In this document: piece after piece, positions 18,566 to 28,051 of the stretch
Numbering within the stretch: the first letter of the stretch is position 1
Layout of the letters: the number at the start of each line of letters is the position of its first letter
Assembly: GCF_007559335.1 (NCBI RefSeq)
Contig: NZ_VMBG01000002.1
Location: 612,501 to 676,500 of the forward strand
Reading direction: 5' to 3'
DNA length: 64,000 nucleotides
DNA from: Rariglobus hedericola
Lineage (GTDB): Bacteria; Verrucomicrobiota; Verrucomicrobiia; Opitutales; Opitutaceae
Notes under the pieces: model-generated
Databases searched by the model: none
The model's input: the letters and a program-made list of their open reading frames with translations, nothing else
Told to the model about the DNA's origin: nothing
Program-made: the position numbers and the translations under genes

Positions 18566-18684
18566 CAGCTAGAACGAAAAGCCGGCGCATGTCCCACCTG
18601 GATTTGTGGCGGTTAGCCCGGAGACCGGCGAAAAGCATGCGGTGCTCCTAAGAAAGGATCGCATCGGGCGTCAGGTGTTATTGA

Positions 18685-19779
18685 ATGAAGTATCGGATGC
18701 GCACCCCGGCTTACCCCGCCTTTGGTCTTACGTTGGTCGTCAACCATGCCTGCAACCTTCGCTGCAGTTATTGTTACACCGGAGCGAAATTTAATTCGGC
18801 CATGCCGGTCGAAATGGGCGTGCAAGCAATTCGTCGTGCATTGGCCAGCGTGGGTGTCGGAGGTATGCTCAATCTTGGATTCTTCGGCGGCGAACCACTG
18901 ATCGAAGCACCACGCATTCAAGAATGGATGCAAGTGGCCCGCCACGTCGCTTCGGCACAGGGCAAGCAGGTGCATTTCAATCTTACCACTAACGGCACGA
19001 TCACCGATGAGTGCGCCCGATCGATCTTGATGGATCCCGATGTGGAAGTGGCGATCAGCTGCGACGGCGCACCGGCCCAACACGATAAACACCGACGGGA
19101 TGCGCAGGGTCAGGGCAGTCTGGCACGGGTCGAGAAGACCCTGCGGTTGCTGGTGGACGCGGGCCGCCCTTTCTCGGTCGTGATCGTGGTGCGCCCGGAT
19201 ACGCTGAACGGTTTGTGCGAAGGCCTTGCTCATCTTCGGGAAATCGGAGTCACCCGTTTCACTTTGTCGATCGACGTCTGGACGGCCTGGACGGAAAACG
19301 ATCTCCGGAATCTGGCGGTCAACGTGGATGCCGCGGCGGATCTTTGGCGGAGTTGGCTGCCTGATGTGAGTATCGACTGGTTCGATACGCGCGTGGCCGC
19401 GCTGGCGGGGCTAACCTCAGTGGGTGCGAGCACTCGCTGCGGTTTTGGTGAAGGAGAAATCGCCGTGGCACCCAGCGGACGACTTTATCCCTGCGAGAGA
19501 CTTGTGGGTGAGGACCGGCCCGGCCATGGGCTTAAGCTCCCGGGACTGGTGGGCGACGCCGGTGATTTTCTGGAAATGGGTTCACCTTGCTTCGGCCAAG
19601 GGACGGGTTGCGCCTCCAGCTCCGGCTGCCGCTGCAGCAATTATCTCCGCACGGGCTCCACCGATGGCGAAGATGGATTGTTGCGCGCCTTGGATGAGGC
19701 GGTGCACCGTTCCCTCGAACGCCTGATTACTGCGAACACCGCCAGCCATTCTATTGCCGGAGGAAATTACCATGAATGA
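18685..19779 (+). CDS. Radical SAM/SPASM protein, probable peptide maturase
   Basis: The 4Fe-4S binding motif CNLRCSYC (C23, C27, C30) sits near the N-terminus, followed by the SAM-binding GGEPL motif (FFGGEPLIEA). The C-terminus has a SPASM-like auxiliary cluster region: CGFGEGEIAVAPSGRLYPC and then CFGQGTGCASSSGCRC. SPASM enzymes typically modify ribosomal peptides or maturate enzymes. The next gene overlaps its 3' end by 8 bases and encodes a 91-aa peptide with a hydrophobic centre, followed by a signal peptidase, which suggests that the peptide is the substrate. The modification (thioether, cyclophane, epimer) cannot be predicted from sequence. Confidence 0.9.
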   Translation: MKYRMRTPAYPAFGLTLVVNHACNLRCSYCYTGAKFNSAMPVEMGVQAIRRALASVGVGGMLNLGFFGGEPLIEAPRIQEWMQVARHVASAQGKQVHFNLTTNGTITDECARSILMDPDVEVAISCDGAPAQHDKHRRDAQGQGSLARVEKTLRLLVDAGRPFSVVIVVRPDTLNGLCEGLAHLREIGVTRFTLSIDVWTAWTENDLRNLAVNVDAAADLWRSWLPDVSIDWFDTRVAALAGLTSVGASTRCGFGEGEIAVAPSGRLYPCERLVGEDRPGHGLKLPGLVGDAGDFLEMGSPCFGQGTGCASSSGCRCSNYLRTGSTDGEDGLLRALDEAVHRSLERLITANTASHSIAGGNYHE

Positions 19780-20047
19780 AAATGACACGCCGGAAACACC
19801 CGAAGATTTTCAGGAACGCGTCCGACAGGCTTATGAGGCCGGGGAAGCGACCCCTTCGTTTTTACGCAAAGCGGCGGTCAACTTCCTCCTGGCAGCGGGC
19901 GGGATGGCTGTCGTAGGAGCGGTTGTTCTGCCCGGAACCGTCGCGGGCGCTTCGCGAACCTCCAGGTTGGAATGGCAGCGGCGTCAGGCCGAGATCGCCA
20001 AGGTGAGCGAGTCATCGCCGGTGGTGAATCCCTCGGTCCAACCGTGA
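19772..20047 (+). CDS. Small single-span protein, candidate radical SAM substrate
   Basis: A 91-aa protein: acidic N-terminal leader-like part (MNENDTPETPEDFQERVRQ), a membrane or signal segment (about 36-54, AVNFLLAAGGMAVVGAVV) with an Ala-rich possible cleavage site (TVAGA), and a 30-residue polar tail ending PVVNPSVQP. GGAGGAAAT about ten bases before the ATG is a good ribosome-binding site. The start overlaps the maturase gene by 8 bases and the stop overlaps the signal peptidase start (GTGA), so the three are translationally coupled. I infer a leader plus exported core peptide. No family recognised. Confidence 0.8.
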   Translation: MNENDTPETPEDFQERVRQAYEAGEATPSFLRKAAVNFLLAAGGMAVVGAVVLPGTVAGASRTSRLEWQRRQAEIAKVSESSPVVNPSVQP

Positions 20048-20598
20048 AACCGGCCGCCCGGCACAGGGTTCGGACGGGCTTGCGCGTGGTCGAACGGTTT
20101 TTCGCCATCGTGGGCGTCTGCGCATTGATCTATCATCTTTTTTTCGATTTTGGCGTGATGGTCTCCAGCTCGATGTCGCCGGCCTTGCAGGGCGACAATG
20201 CACTGACCGGGGACCGGGTGATTTTTGAAAAGTGGACCGGCCTGTTCCGGGCGCCGCAACGCTGGGAGATTCACCAGTTCCACACTCCGGAAGGGCTCAC
20301 GGTGGCGAAGCGGGTGATCGGCTTGCCGGGGGAGCGGGTATCTCTCCGCAAGGGCTTGCTCTGCATCAATGGGTCGCCGGTCGCTGTTCCGGAACGACTG
20401 AAACACCTTCGTTATCTTCCGTCCGGCAATCTTTCCAAAGATCGTGAAGTGGAGTGTGGAACTGGTTATTACGTCCTGGGAGATGATTCGCGCGATTCGT
20501 GGGACAGCCGCTATGAAGGCGTGCTGGCCGCGGATCGCTTTACTGGTCGGGCATGGTTGATCTTAGGCCCTCGCAGTCATTGGGGATTCGTTCGCTGA
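20044..20598 (+). CDS. Signal peptidase I-like protease (S26), cassette-specific
   Basis: An inner-membrane serine protease cleaving exported precursors. One N-terminal membrane segment (about 19-38), the catalytic Ser in SSSMSP (S43), the general base Lys in VAKRVIG (K89) and the C-terminal box YVLGDDSRDSWDSR are all visible. It is 184 aa, short for a housekeeping LepB. The GTG start at 20044 overlaps the stop of the small peptide gene, arguing for a dedicated role in processing that peptide. Convergent with the PEP-CTERM gene four bases further on. Confidence 0.9.
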   Translation: MKPAARHRVRTGLRVVERFFAIVGVCALIYHLFFDFGVMVSSSMSPALQGDNALTGDRVIFEKWTGLFRAPQRWEIHQFHTPEGLTVAKRVIGLPGERVSLRKGLLCINGSPVAVPERLKHLRYLPSGNLSKDREVECGTGYYVLGDDSRDSWDSRYEGVLAADRFTGRAWLILGPRSHWGFVR

Positions 20599-20601
20599 CG
20601 T

Positions 20602-21255
20602 CTATCGCCGAACGAAATTGCGGCTCCTGCGGAGCCCCGCCAGCGCGGCAATGGCGGCGAAGCCGGCGAAGATACTGGCGGTGGCGGGTTCGGGAATGGG
20701 GGAGGCGACGAAGCGGCCTTCGATGTGATTGAAGACCTGGCTCAGCTCGATGTCTTGCGTGGAGAGCAGGGTCAGGGTGGAGGTGGCCGCGTTGAACTGG
20801 CCGGTAAAGCCGGCGATCAGGTTTGAAGAGCCCTGAATAAATTCGAAATCGGTGATCGTCTGAGCCTCGGCTGACGCGAAATTGAATGTGATGACAAAGC
20901 TGACGCCCGCCTGAAGGGTATATGATGGGCCCTCGGGATCGCCCGAGTTGTAGAAGATGTAGAAGATTCCTTGGCCATCAGAGCCAGGTGCTATGTAGGT
21001 GCTGGTATCGTCATGGACGTCGAAGATGATACCCAAGTTGGCGGAGACAAACTGAGCACCCAATTCGGTGGGGTAATCGGTTCCGACGACAACCGGCGTC
21101 GGTATGCCGGTCGTGAACGTTTGGGCACCGACTTGGAGGGTGCTGCTTATCGTGGTGCCGGTGAGATCGAAGCCGGCGGCTTGGGCCAAGGGCGACGTGA
21201 CAAAAAGCAGAGCGACCAGGCCCAGCGATGTAGAAACGAAAGGGCGTATCTTCAT
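20602..21255 (-). CDS. PEP-CTERM sorting domain protein
   Basis: A 217-aa secreted protein with a signal peptide (MKIRPFVSTSLGLVALLFVTSPLAQA), a beta-sandwich-like body of about 160 residues, and the sorting tail PEPATASIFAGFAAIAALAGLRRSR. The Met at 21255 is chosen because it begins the signal peptide; the open frame extends further upstream. It is convergent with the radical SAM cassette and lies downstream of the LytTR regulator gene on the same strand, which may control it. Confidence 0.88.
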   Translation of the reverse strand: MKIRPFVSTSLGLVALLFVTSPLAQAAGFDLTGTTISSTLQVGAQTFTTGIPTPVVVGTDYPTELGAQFVSANLGIIFDVHDDTSTYIAPGSDGQGIFYIFYNSGDPEGPSYTLQAGVSFVITFNFASAEAQTITDFEFIQGSSNLIAGFTGQFNAATSTLTLLSTQDIELSQVFNHIEGRFVASPIPEPATASIFAGFAAIAALAGLRRSRNFVRR

Positions 21256-21355
21256 AGTCAATACAGGGAACACGCGGCGGGATCGCGGAACTGGCGAGGG
21301 CGAATCGACGAATGGAACGTGGGTTCGACGAATGGCGGCGCGTGATGACGCAGCT

Positions 21356-22273
21356 CTAGGCTCCGAGGCGGCTGCGAAGATCCGCGCGATACCGTTTCGA
21401 GACCGCCCATTTATCGGCGACGCCTTCGATGCAGACCTGCCAGAGGCCGCGGGTGGTGCGCTCGACATCCAGGATGCTGGCGACGCGCACCAGTGAGCTG
21501 CGATGGATTTGTTGAAAGCGGTCGTGAGGAAGCAGCGACACCCAGGTGTTGAGCGGGCGAAGTTCGAGAAACGAGCGACCATCGGCTAGATGAACGCGGG
21601 TGTAATCGCGCTCGGCCTGCACGCCAACGATGTTGTCGAGCGACACGCGTTGCAGGGCCGACGAGCCGCGCAGGTAGAGGTTTGCGGCCGGTGGCGGTGA
21701 GGAACGGGGCTCTCCCTGGGCGACCGGCGAGGCGGCAGCCGCGATCAGGTTTCCGCAGAGCTGGAGCGATTGGACGATCTGTGCCGACCAGTAAACGGGT
21801 TTGCGCACGGCGTCGAAGCCGATGCAGCCCCAGAGGCGTCCGTTGAGAAATAGAGGCACACTCAATACCGACTGGTTTTGCTGGCGCAGGAATTCTGCGC
21901 GCAAGGCGCGCGCCGAGCGCGGCAGGCGGCGGATGTCATGCACGAGGACGGCTTGTTCGCGAAGGAGGTGGGCATGCAACCACGCGATCATTGCGACGGG
22001 TGTGTTTTGCAGGTCGGTCACGAAGGAAGGCACGCCGGGCCGGTGCCATTCGTGCGTGTTGCGGAAGAGCGTGATCTCCTCGTTGTAACTGAAGAGCCAG
22101 GCGCGATCGGCGCTGGCCTCAAGGCCGGCGGTTTCGAGGATGGCTGAGACCGCGTCATCGAAAGGTCGGGTCAGTAGGGCGAGACTTGCGGCATACACTG
22201 GATCATCCGAGCGGATGGCGTCGCTGCGCAGGTCGAACAATTCGCAGAAGGAGGCGGGCGGCTTTCGTGGCAT
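21356..22273 (-). CDS. GAF-LytTR transcriptional regulator
   Basis: A 305-aa regulator: residues about 25-185 look like a GAF sensor domain (AWLFSYNEEITLFRNTHEW, SVPLFLNGRLWGCIGFDAV), and about 205-305 form a LytTR DNA-binding domain (IVGVQAERDYTRVHLADGRSF, FQQIHRSSLVRVASI). There is no REC domain, so it probably responds to a small ligand or redox cue rather than to a kinase. Located between the G8-domain protein and a PEP-CTERM gene on the same strand. Confidence 0.88.
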   Translation of the reverse strand: MPRKPPASFCELFDLRSDAIRSDDPVYAASLALLTRPFDDAVSAILETAGLEASADRAWLFSYNEEITLFRNTHEWHRPGVPSFVTDLQNTPVAMIAWLHAHLLREQAVLVHDIRRLPRSARALRAEFLRQQNQSVLSVPLFLNGRLWGCIGFDAVRKPVYWSAQIVQSLQLCGNLIAAAASPVAQGEPRSSPPPAANLYLRGSSALQRVSLDNIVGVQAERDYTRVHLADGRSFLELRPLNTWVSLLPHDRFQQIHRSSLVRVASILDVERTTRGLWQVCIEGVADKWAVSKRYRADLRSRLGA

Positions 22274-22390
22274 GGCGTCAGTTCATCCGTCGGACTGGGG
22301 CGCGCCCGCGCTGGAATCCCGTCTGTGATGGATACGGCGGATAAATCGCACAAGACCGCGAATCGGGCCCGCGCGAATTTAGCAATTTTA

Positions 22391-22427
22391 TGACCGCCGG
22401 TCCGCGATGCGCGAAGTCCGGCGGTCA
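22391..22427 (-). terminator. Hairpin downstream of the G8 protein gene
   Basis: A perfect 10-bp inverted repeat (TGACCGCCGG and CCGGCGGTCA) just after the stop of the 1080-aa gene. On the minus strand only an AT-rich tract follows, no strong T run, so termination is likely but not certain. Confidence 0.55.
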
Positions 22428-22448
22428 CCTGATTTACGGTAAGACGGC

Positions 22449-25400
22449 TTAGTTGGCCGTCGCGGAAACCGGCGCGCTGTAGCTGCTCGATCCGGCGCCG
22501 GTGATGTAGCAGACCTTGTAGTAGTAGGTCGTGCCGGCGGTGAGTCCGGTGTTGGTGTAGGTCGTGCCGGTGTTGTTGTATTTGATTACGGAATACGGAC
22601 CGGCGCTGGTAGTCGCACGACTGATGTTGTAGCTTGTCGCGCCGGAGACGGCACTCCACGAGAGCGCGACCTGGCCGGTGCCCGCAGTCGCGGTCAAGCC
22701 GGAGGGGCCGGCGGGCGGGGCGGGGATGCTGAACGTGACCTGATTGGAGGGCGACGAATTGCCGGTGCCGCCGGTGGCAATCACCCGCATGGTGTAGGGG
22801 CCGGAAGGCATGCCCAAACCAGTGCGCGTGTAGCTCGTGACGTTGGCTGCCACGGTTCCGTAAGTGCTCCAGGTTGTGCCGTTGTAGGACTGGATGGTGA
22901 AACCGGTTTCGTTGCCGGAGTTATCATTCCAAGTGAGCTTGAACCAACCGTTCAACATGGTGGACCACGTCGGTGTTACGTTGGAAGGTGCGACCGGGAT
23001 CGTGCTGGGCTCTTCGATGCTTTCGAGGGTGAGCGGCAGGATCGGCTTGGTGGCGTTGGGATCGACGGTGTTGGCGGCGAGGAACGCGGCGTCGAAACCG
23101 GTCAACGTGATGTCGATGGGGAACTGGAGGTAGTTGCCATCGCGGCGCTCATCGAGGTGGAACCAGAGGCGGCATTTCCACGTGCCGTTGTCGTTGAAGC
23201 AGCCGTTCATCTCGACCATCTCGGTGCCGGTGGTATGCTGGTTCTTGTGCGGCCCGAGGGTGCCGAAGTTTTCCAGATTGGCGTAGGTGACGAAACCGTC
23301 GGGCCATTTGCGGACGCCCACATGGTCCACGATCGTGCCGGAGAGGCTGATGGTGTTGTGGCCGGTCGGGCCGGTCGTGGTGTCGGACGTGGGCGACAAC
23401 GTGAAGGACGGCGTGGCGGCACCGGCGGGTTTGACTCCGCCCAGTCCGCGCGGGGCCGACGGATAAACACTGGGCAGGCTCGCGCTTGAGATGCTGCTCC
23501 AGATGCGGGGCTTGGATGTGAAGCCCGGGTTGGGCAGGTCGGGATTCGTGATGGTCCAAGGTCCCATCACGTTCCAAAAATAATGGTCCGCGGGAACGTC
23601 GGTCGCGCTCGTTGGGTAGGTCTTGGTATTGTCGAACGGCGTGGTGACGTTGGTGAAGGCGATGTCGATCCAGAAGCCGTTGTAGTTGTATCCAAGACCA
23701 TTGTCCTGGAAGCCGCGGAGGAAGTTTTCGAGCCGCATGTTCACCCACATCATGCCGAACGTATTGCCACCGAGCCAGGCGGCGGTGCCGGTGCCCGGTC
23801 CGCGCCAGTAGGAGTCGTAGAACGAGTAGTAAAACGTGTAGTTGTGCAGGTTTAGCGGAGTCGTCGTGCCGATGCAGTGGAAGCGCTTGGCGAACATCAC
23901 CGACTGGTCGCCACGATCGGTGAACTGGCGATGCGCAACGAAGAAACCCGTGGTGACGTTGAAGCAGGTGTTGTCGTTGAAGTCGTGGATCTGGTCCTGC
24001 TCGATGCCGTAGGTGTCGTTATCGAGTCCGTAGTCGCCATCGATGATGCCGTCCTTGCCGCCCTCGGTGAGCGGGTCTTTGTAGCGCAACGAAAACTTGT
24101 CCGGCACGCGGGGCAACGGCCTTGTCGCCTGCTGGTGGAACGTCCAGCCGTGGGTGCTGGAGATGGCGACGTTGCCCTGCTGGATGATGCCGCGCGCCTG
24201 GTTTTCAAAGGCGGCGCCGATGTGGCCGTTGTGGTTCATGTGGGTTTCCTGGCGGGAGCTCCAACTGGTGCGAAAGCCGTCGCCGCGGTTCCAGATGGAG
24301 ATGTTGTTCACCCACTGGCCGATCTCGTTGCCCAGCTCGCTGACGATGCCGGCACCGCGAACGTTGTAGGTGATGGAGTCTTCAATGGCGGCGCGTGAGT
24401 TGTGCTGAGTGATGCCCCAGCCAGGCACGGGAATAGCGGTCATGGCGGGGCCGCTTTCGCCGCGCACCACGATGCCCTGAATGACGACTTGTTTGCGGCC
24501 GAAGAAAGGTCCGGTGCCGTGGATGTGGAAACCGTAGCGACCGCGGACGTTGTTGGTGTCGGCGAGATTGGTGGTGCCGAGGAAAATATCCTTTCCACCG
24601 GAAGAGGCGGGCACGTAGAGCGACGGATCGTTGGCGGTGCGGCCGAAGTTGAGGACATCAACGTAGCGAACCTCCACGTCGTCATCGTGCATGAACATCA
24701 TGTGCGGACGGCGTTGCAGCTCGGTGCTCGCGACCTCGGCGCGGTGCTGGATCGAGCGAGTGAAGTTCACGACGTAAGGACGCACCGTGACGCTTTGCCC
24801 GCGCGGCAACGTGGTCGAGTAGACGTTGTGATTGAACGTGAGCGGAGCGCTCAACGTAACGACGTCACCGCTGATCGCGGTGATCGTGCGCGGCTCGTCC
24901 TGGCTGGTTTTGAAACCTTGCGATTGCGTCTGCGTGCTGGTGACGCCGTCCCATGAACCGGTGAACGAAGTCGGTCCGAGGTAGGTCGGGTCGGTCGTGA
25001 CCGTGCCGGAAGACTCGGTGGCGCCGATGCAGATCTCGTCGCCGACCTTCCAGTTGGAGCCGGCGACACCGATCAGCTGGATGGTGGTCGCGCCGGCGGT
25101 GAGGTTGTTGGCGGCGTTGAGAAAATGTTTCTTGGTTTCGCCGCGCAGACGGGCGGGGCCCATGCAAACGAGGCCGTATTTCACGGTCTGTCCAGGGGCG
25201 TCCGAATACCAGTAAATCGTGCGGGTGGGGTTGCTGCTCGGTATGGGCGCGTCGGCCTCGCCCTCGAGGTAGATGCCGTGAAACATCTGGGTGCTCACCC
25301 ACAGCACCGAGCCGGGAGCACGTTCGAAGATGCCGCCGTGGCCGTTGTGGATGTGTTTAATCTTAACCGTGCTGGCGATGTCGTAGGTCACGAAGAACGC

Positions 25401-25691
25401 ACCGAGATTCACGGTCGCGTTTTCTCCGGGGACCGCGCCGGTGCTCCAAAGCGTGGGGTCGGACCAGTTGCCGCTCTTGACCGCGGTGACCGTGTAAGGC
25501 CCGAGCGAAGGGTGCATATTCGGGTCCTCGGACTCGGCTTCGCTGGCATCGTAATAACTCTGGGGAACGACCGCGGGGCGGCCGCCGATCTTGGTGCTGA
25601 TGGGAGGAACGCGGCCCGACTGGGCCCACGACGACTGGCCGATCACGGCCAGCGCAAGCAACGCGTGGACGCAAAGAGTGGATACTTTCAT
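22449..25691 (-). CDS. Large secreted G8-domain protein with right-handed helix and fibronectin III modules
   Basis: A 1080-aa exported protein. After the signal peptide (MKVSTLCVHALLALAVIG) comes a G8 domain (about 65-165, recognisable from KSGNWSDPTLWSTGAVPGEN), then about 500 residues with parallel beta-helix character (GFHIHGTGPFFGRKQVVI, AAIEDSITYNVRGAGIVSE), and two C-terminal fibronectin type III domains (about 880-985 and 990-1080). G8 plus beta-helix is the layout of the vertebrate hyaluronan-binding CEMIP proteins and of bacterial relatives thought to act on polysaccharides. No PEP-CTERM signal. The Met at 25691 is chosen because it starts the signal peptide. Confidence 0.9.
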   Translation of the reverse strand: MKVSTLCVHALLALAVIGQSSWAQSGRVPPISTKIGGRPAVVPQSYYDASEAESEDPNMHPSLGPYTVTAVKSGNWSDPTLWSTGAVPGENATVNLGAFFVTYDIASTVKIKHIHNGHGGIFERAPGSVLWVSTQMFHGIYLEGEADAPIPSSNPTRTIYWYSDAPGQTVKYGLVCMGPARLRGETKKHFLNAANNLTAGATTIQLIGVAGSNWKVGDEICIGATESSGTVTTDPTYLGPTSFTGSWDGVTSTQTQSQGFKTSQDEPRTITAISGDVVTLSAPLTFNHNVYSTTLPRGQSVTVRPYVVNFTRSIQHRAEVASTELQRRPHMMFMHDDDVEVRYVDVLNFGRTANDPSLYVPASSGGKDIFLGTTNLADTNNVRGRYGFHIHGTGPFFGRKQVVIQGIVVRGESGPAMTAIPVPGWGITQHNSRAAIEDSITYNVRGAGIVSELGNEIGQWVNNISIWNRGDGFRTSWSSRQETHMNHNGHIGAAFENQARGIIQQGNVAISSTHGWTFHQQATRPLPRVPDKFSLRYKDPLTEGGKDGIIDGDYGLDNDTYGIEQDQIHDFNDNTCFNVTTGFFVAHRQFTDRGDQSVMFAKRFHCIGTTTPLNLHNYTFYYSFYDSYWRGPGTGTAAWLGGNTFGMMWVNMRLENFLRGFQDNGLGYNYNGFWIDIAFTNVTTPFDNTKTYPTSATDVPADHYFWNVMGPWTITNPDLPNPGFTSKPRIWSSISSASLPSVYPSAPRGLGGVKPAGAATPSFTLSPTSDTTTGPTGHNTISLSGTIVDHVGVRKWPDGFVTYANLENFGTLGPHKNQHTTGTEMVEMNGCFNDNGTWKCRLWFHLDERRDGNYLQFPIDITLTGFDAAFLAANTVDPNATKPILPLTLESIEEPSTIPVAPSNVTPTWSTMLNGWFKLTWNDNSGNETGFTIQSYNGTTWSTYGTVAANVTSYTRTGLGMPSGPYTMRVIATGGTGNSSPSNQVTFSIPAPPAGPSGLTATAGTGQVALSWSAVSGATSYNISRATTSAGPYSVIKYNNTGTTYTNTGLTAGTTYYYKVCYITGAGSSSYSAPVSATAN

Positions 25692-25945
25692 AGTGCTCCG
25701 GGGTAGGGTGGGGTTAAACTGCCGCGTGATGGACATCGCGCGACGAGGTGGGGAAACCTCACCGGCAGACTACACCCAATGAGCAACCGGCCGTTAACAC
25801 GGCTCTGATCGGATTTGTGTCGATTCCTGCTCGTGCAGCGTGCAAACGCCTCCGCAGCCAGGAGGACTAGCCTCAGTTCAGACTGTAACGAAACTGTGAA
25901 TACCTAATCTGGTCTGGCCGGATAACGCGGCGACCACGCAAAGCG

Positions 25946-26620
25946 CTACTTGGCTGCAGCGAGCGCAAGCAGCTCGGAAACGGTGACGAAGCGCAGGCCT
26001 TTGGCGCGGAGATTGGCGATGATCGCGGGGAGCGCATCGGCAGTTTTTTCAGGCCAGGTGTGGAGGATGACGATGTCGCCTGCGCCGGCCTGGCTGCACG
26101 TGGCGATGATCTGGTCCTCGGTGACTTTCGCGTCCCAATCGGAGGCAGAGAAGGAACCGCTGATGGAGGGCAGCTTGAGTTCGCCGAGCACGGTCCACAG
26201 GGCGGGGCCGTGTGAAATGTAAGGTGCGCGGAAAACCACGGGCGTGATACCGGTGGCTTCTTTGATGATCGTCTGGGTTTCGACTAATTCGGCGCGGATG
26301 GCGGCGATGTCGCTCATGTCTCCCAGCTTGGGGTGGGTTTTGCTGTGGTTGGCGATCTCGTGGCCGGCGGTGACGATGGCTCGGGCGAGATCGGGATGCT
26401 TGGCGACGTTTTGGCCGATTTCAAAAAAGGTGACCTTGATATTTTCGCGGGCGAACAGTTCGAGGAGGACGGGCGTTTGGGTCGCGTGCGGACCGTCGTC
26501 AAAAGTGAGTGCGACCACGGGCTGGCCGGTCTGGACGGACTTGATCATCGGTTGGGCGGAAACGGAGGTCATGAGGAAGGCAAGAATCGCAAGCGCTGGG
26601 GTAAGAAAGCGGAGACGCAT
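25946..26620 (-). CDS. Polysaccharide deacetylase (NodB homology), secreted
   Basis: Removes N- or O-acetyl groups from polysaccharides. Family motifs are complete: TFDDGP (D41, D42), NHSKTH (H92, H96), RAPY (motif 3), DWD (motif 4) and ILHTWPE (motif 5). A signal peptide (about 1-22) places it outside the cytoplasm. At 224 aa it is a single-domain enzyme. It lies upstream, on the same strand, of the G8-domain protein, consistent with a shared role in extracellular glycans, though 254 bases separate them. Confidence 0.93.
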   Translation of the reverse strand: MRLRFLTPALAILAFLMTSVSAQPMIKSVQTGQPVVALTFDDGPHATQTPVLLELFARENIKVTFFEIGQNVAKHPDLARAIVTAGHEIANHSKTHPKLGDMSDIAAIRAELVETQTIIKEATGITPVVFRAPYISHGPALWTVLGELKLPSISGSFSASDWDAKVTEDQIIATCSQAGAGDIVILHTWPEKTADALPAIIANLRAKGLRFVTVSELLALAAAK

Positions 26621-26748
26621 CGGGGCAGGTTTGCACCGCCCATGTGCGTTGAGAAGTGAATTGCGGGTTTACGCGAAAACCTCGAGCGGGAAGTAATCCT
26701 TCGGCAATCGCGATAATCTGACGGACATATAAGCGGATTTTTCACCCG

Positions 26749-26844
26749 CCGTTAACGTGGTCTGGATTTTGGCGCGCTCCGGTCGCATCAGGGCACTTTG
26801 TTTTTCCCTTCGTTCATCCCGAATAACTTGATAGCTGGACTGCG
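26749..26844 (+). promoter_or_regulatory. Leader shared with another gene (26.8 and 28.1 kb)
   Basis: Two landmarks, CCGTTAAC followed by CTGGATTTT (26749) and ACTTTG with a pyrimidine-rich tract and CATCCCGAATAACT (26795 on), recur with near-identical spacing (44 and 46 bases) at 28052-28140. I take it for a common 5' leader or promoter; a third CCGTTAAC copy is at 25791. Confidence 0.5.
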
Positions 26845-27960
26845 ATGAGAGTTTTGGTTCTCAACCATATATTCGGTGAGTTCACGGGCTCGGAAATCTA
26901 CGCGCTGCAGTTGTGCGCGGCTCTGCGGGAGGCGGGGCACGAGGCGGATATCGGGACGTTTGAGCCACGCGGGCCGTTGTTGGAGAGGGCCCGCGACTTG
27001 GGCATTCGGGTGCATGATGTGCTCAATGATGAGGGGCCGGCCTTGGATTATGATGTGCTGTGGGCTCACCACGCACCGGTTTTAACCCACGTTATCTTCC
27101 GCCGGACCTTGGTGCCGTGCCGCGTGATTTTCAGCAGCTTGAGTCCGCTCACCGCGATGGCGTGTCCGCCCACCTACTTTGAAGATCTGGATCGGGTGCT
27201 GGCCCACAGCCCCTACAACGTCGATTACCTTCGGAAGCTTGGGGTGCTCGAGGAACGCCTTCATTTATTTCCCAATTTTGCGCCCAAGGCTTTTTTCGCC
27301 AAGCAACGCGCTGCACCTCACGGCGGACTCAAACGCATCGCGGTCGTCTCGAATCATCGCACGGAGGAAGTGCAAGCGATGGCGGTCTGCGCGCGTCAGG
27401 ATGGCGTGCAGGTCGATTTTATCGGAGGTGACCACCCGGTCTTTGTGGATGAAACCGTGCTGATTGATTACGACCTGGTGATCTCCATCGGGAAGACGGT
27501 GCCCTATGCGTTCGCCCAGCGGGTGCCGGTTTACTGTTACGATCATTTTGGCGGGCCGGGCTATCTCAATGCGGACAACTTTGAGGCGGCGCGGTATGGC
27601 AACTTTTGCGGACGTTCGTTCTATCGGAAACTAACAGCGGTCGAACTCTATGCGGACATCAAGGCGGGTTATGCCTCGGTCACTCCTGCGACGTTGGATT
27701 TTTTGCACGAAAAGGCCCGCACCCTGTTCTCGCTCGAAATCAATCTCGGCCGGGTATGCGCGGAGTTGGCCGTGTTGCAGCCGACCGATCTGGATGCTTT
27801 GCGACGCCGCCATATCGTGGCGGGCAGACTGAACGACGTCTACATGGGCTGCCTGCGAAACCGCATCCATTTCGAGCGCTTGCTCAAAGCGCGGGGATCG
27901 AAACCCCGCTGGCGTTCCCGGCTGGCGCGCTGGGGTAAATGCTTGGGCTTAAAATCCTGA
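26845..27960 (+). CDS. Glycosyltransferase (GT4-like)
   Basis: A 371-aa protein starting MRVLVLNHIFGEFTGSEIYA, the GT-B pattern in which the first strand is followed by a Gly-rich loop near the acceptor site. Other features fit family 4-type enzymes: DVLWAHHAP, FSSLSPL, AHSPYNVDYLRKLGV and KRIAVVSNHRTEEV at the start of the second Rossmann domain. The usual EX7E motif is not obvious, so the exact family is uncertain. The C-terminus is Arg-rich. Preceded by the leader described at 26749. Confidence 0.75.
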   Translation: MRVLVLNHIFGEFTGSEIYALQLCAALREAGHEADIGTFEPRGPLLERARDLGIRVHDVLNDEGPALDYDVLWAHHAPVLTHVIFRRTLVPCRVIFSSLSPLTAMACPPTYFEDLDRVLAHSPYNVDYLRKLGVLEERLHLFPNFAPKAFFAKQRAAPHGGLKRIAVVSNHRTEEVQAMAVCARQDGVQVDFIGGDHPVFVDETVLIDYDLVISIGKTVPYAFAQRVPVYCYDHFGGPGYLNADNFEAARYGNFCGRSFYRKLTAVELYADIKAGYASVTPATLDFLHEKARTLFSLEINLGRVCAELAVLQPTDLDALRRRHIVAGRLNDVYMGCLRNRIHFERLLKARGSKPRWRSRLARWGKCLGLKS

Positions 27961-28051
27961 CTGCCGCAAATGCAGTTTGCTGGAGGGTTTGATCCGCCCG
28001 GCGGATACATTTTTGGGCCGATACGTAAAATTGGTGTTCTTTCTGCATAAG

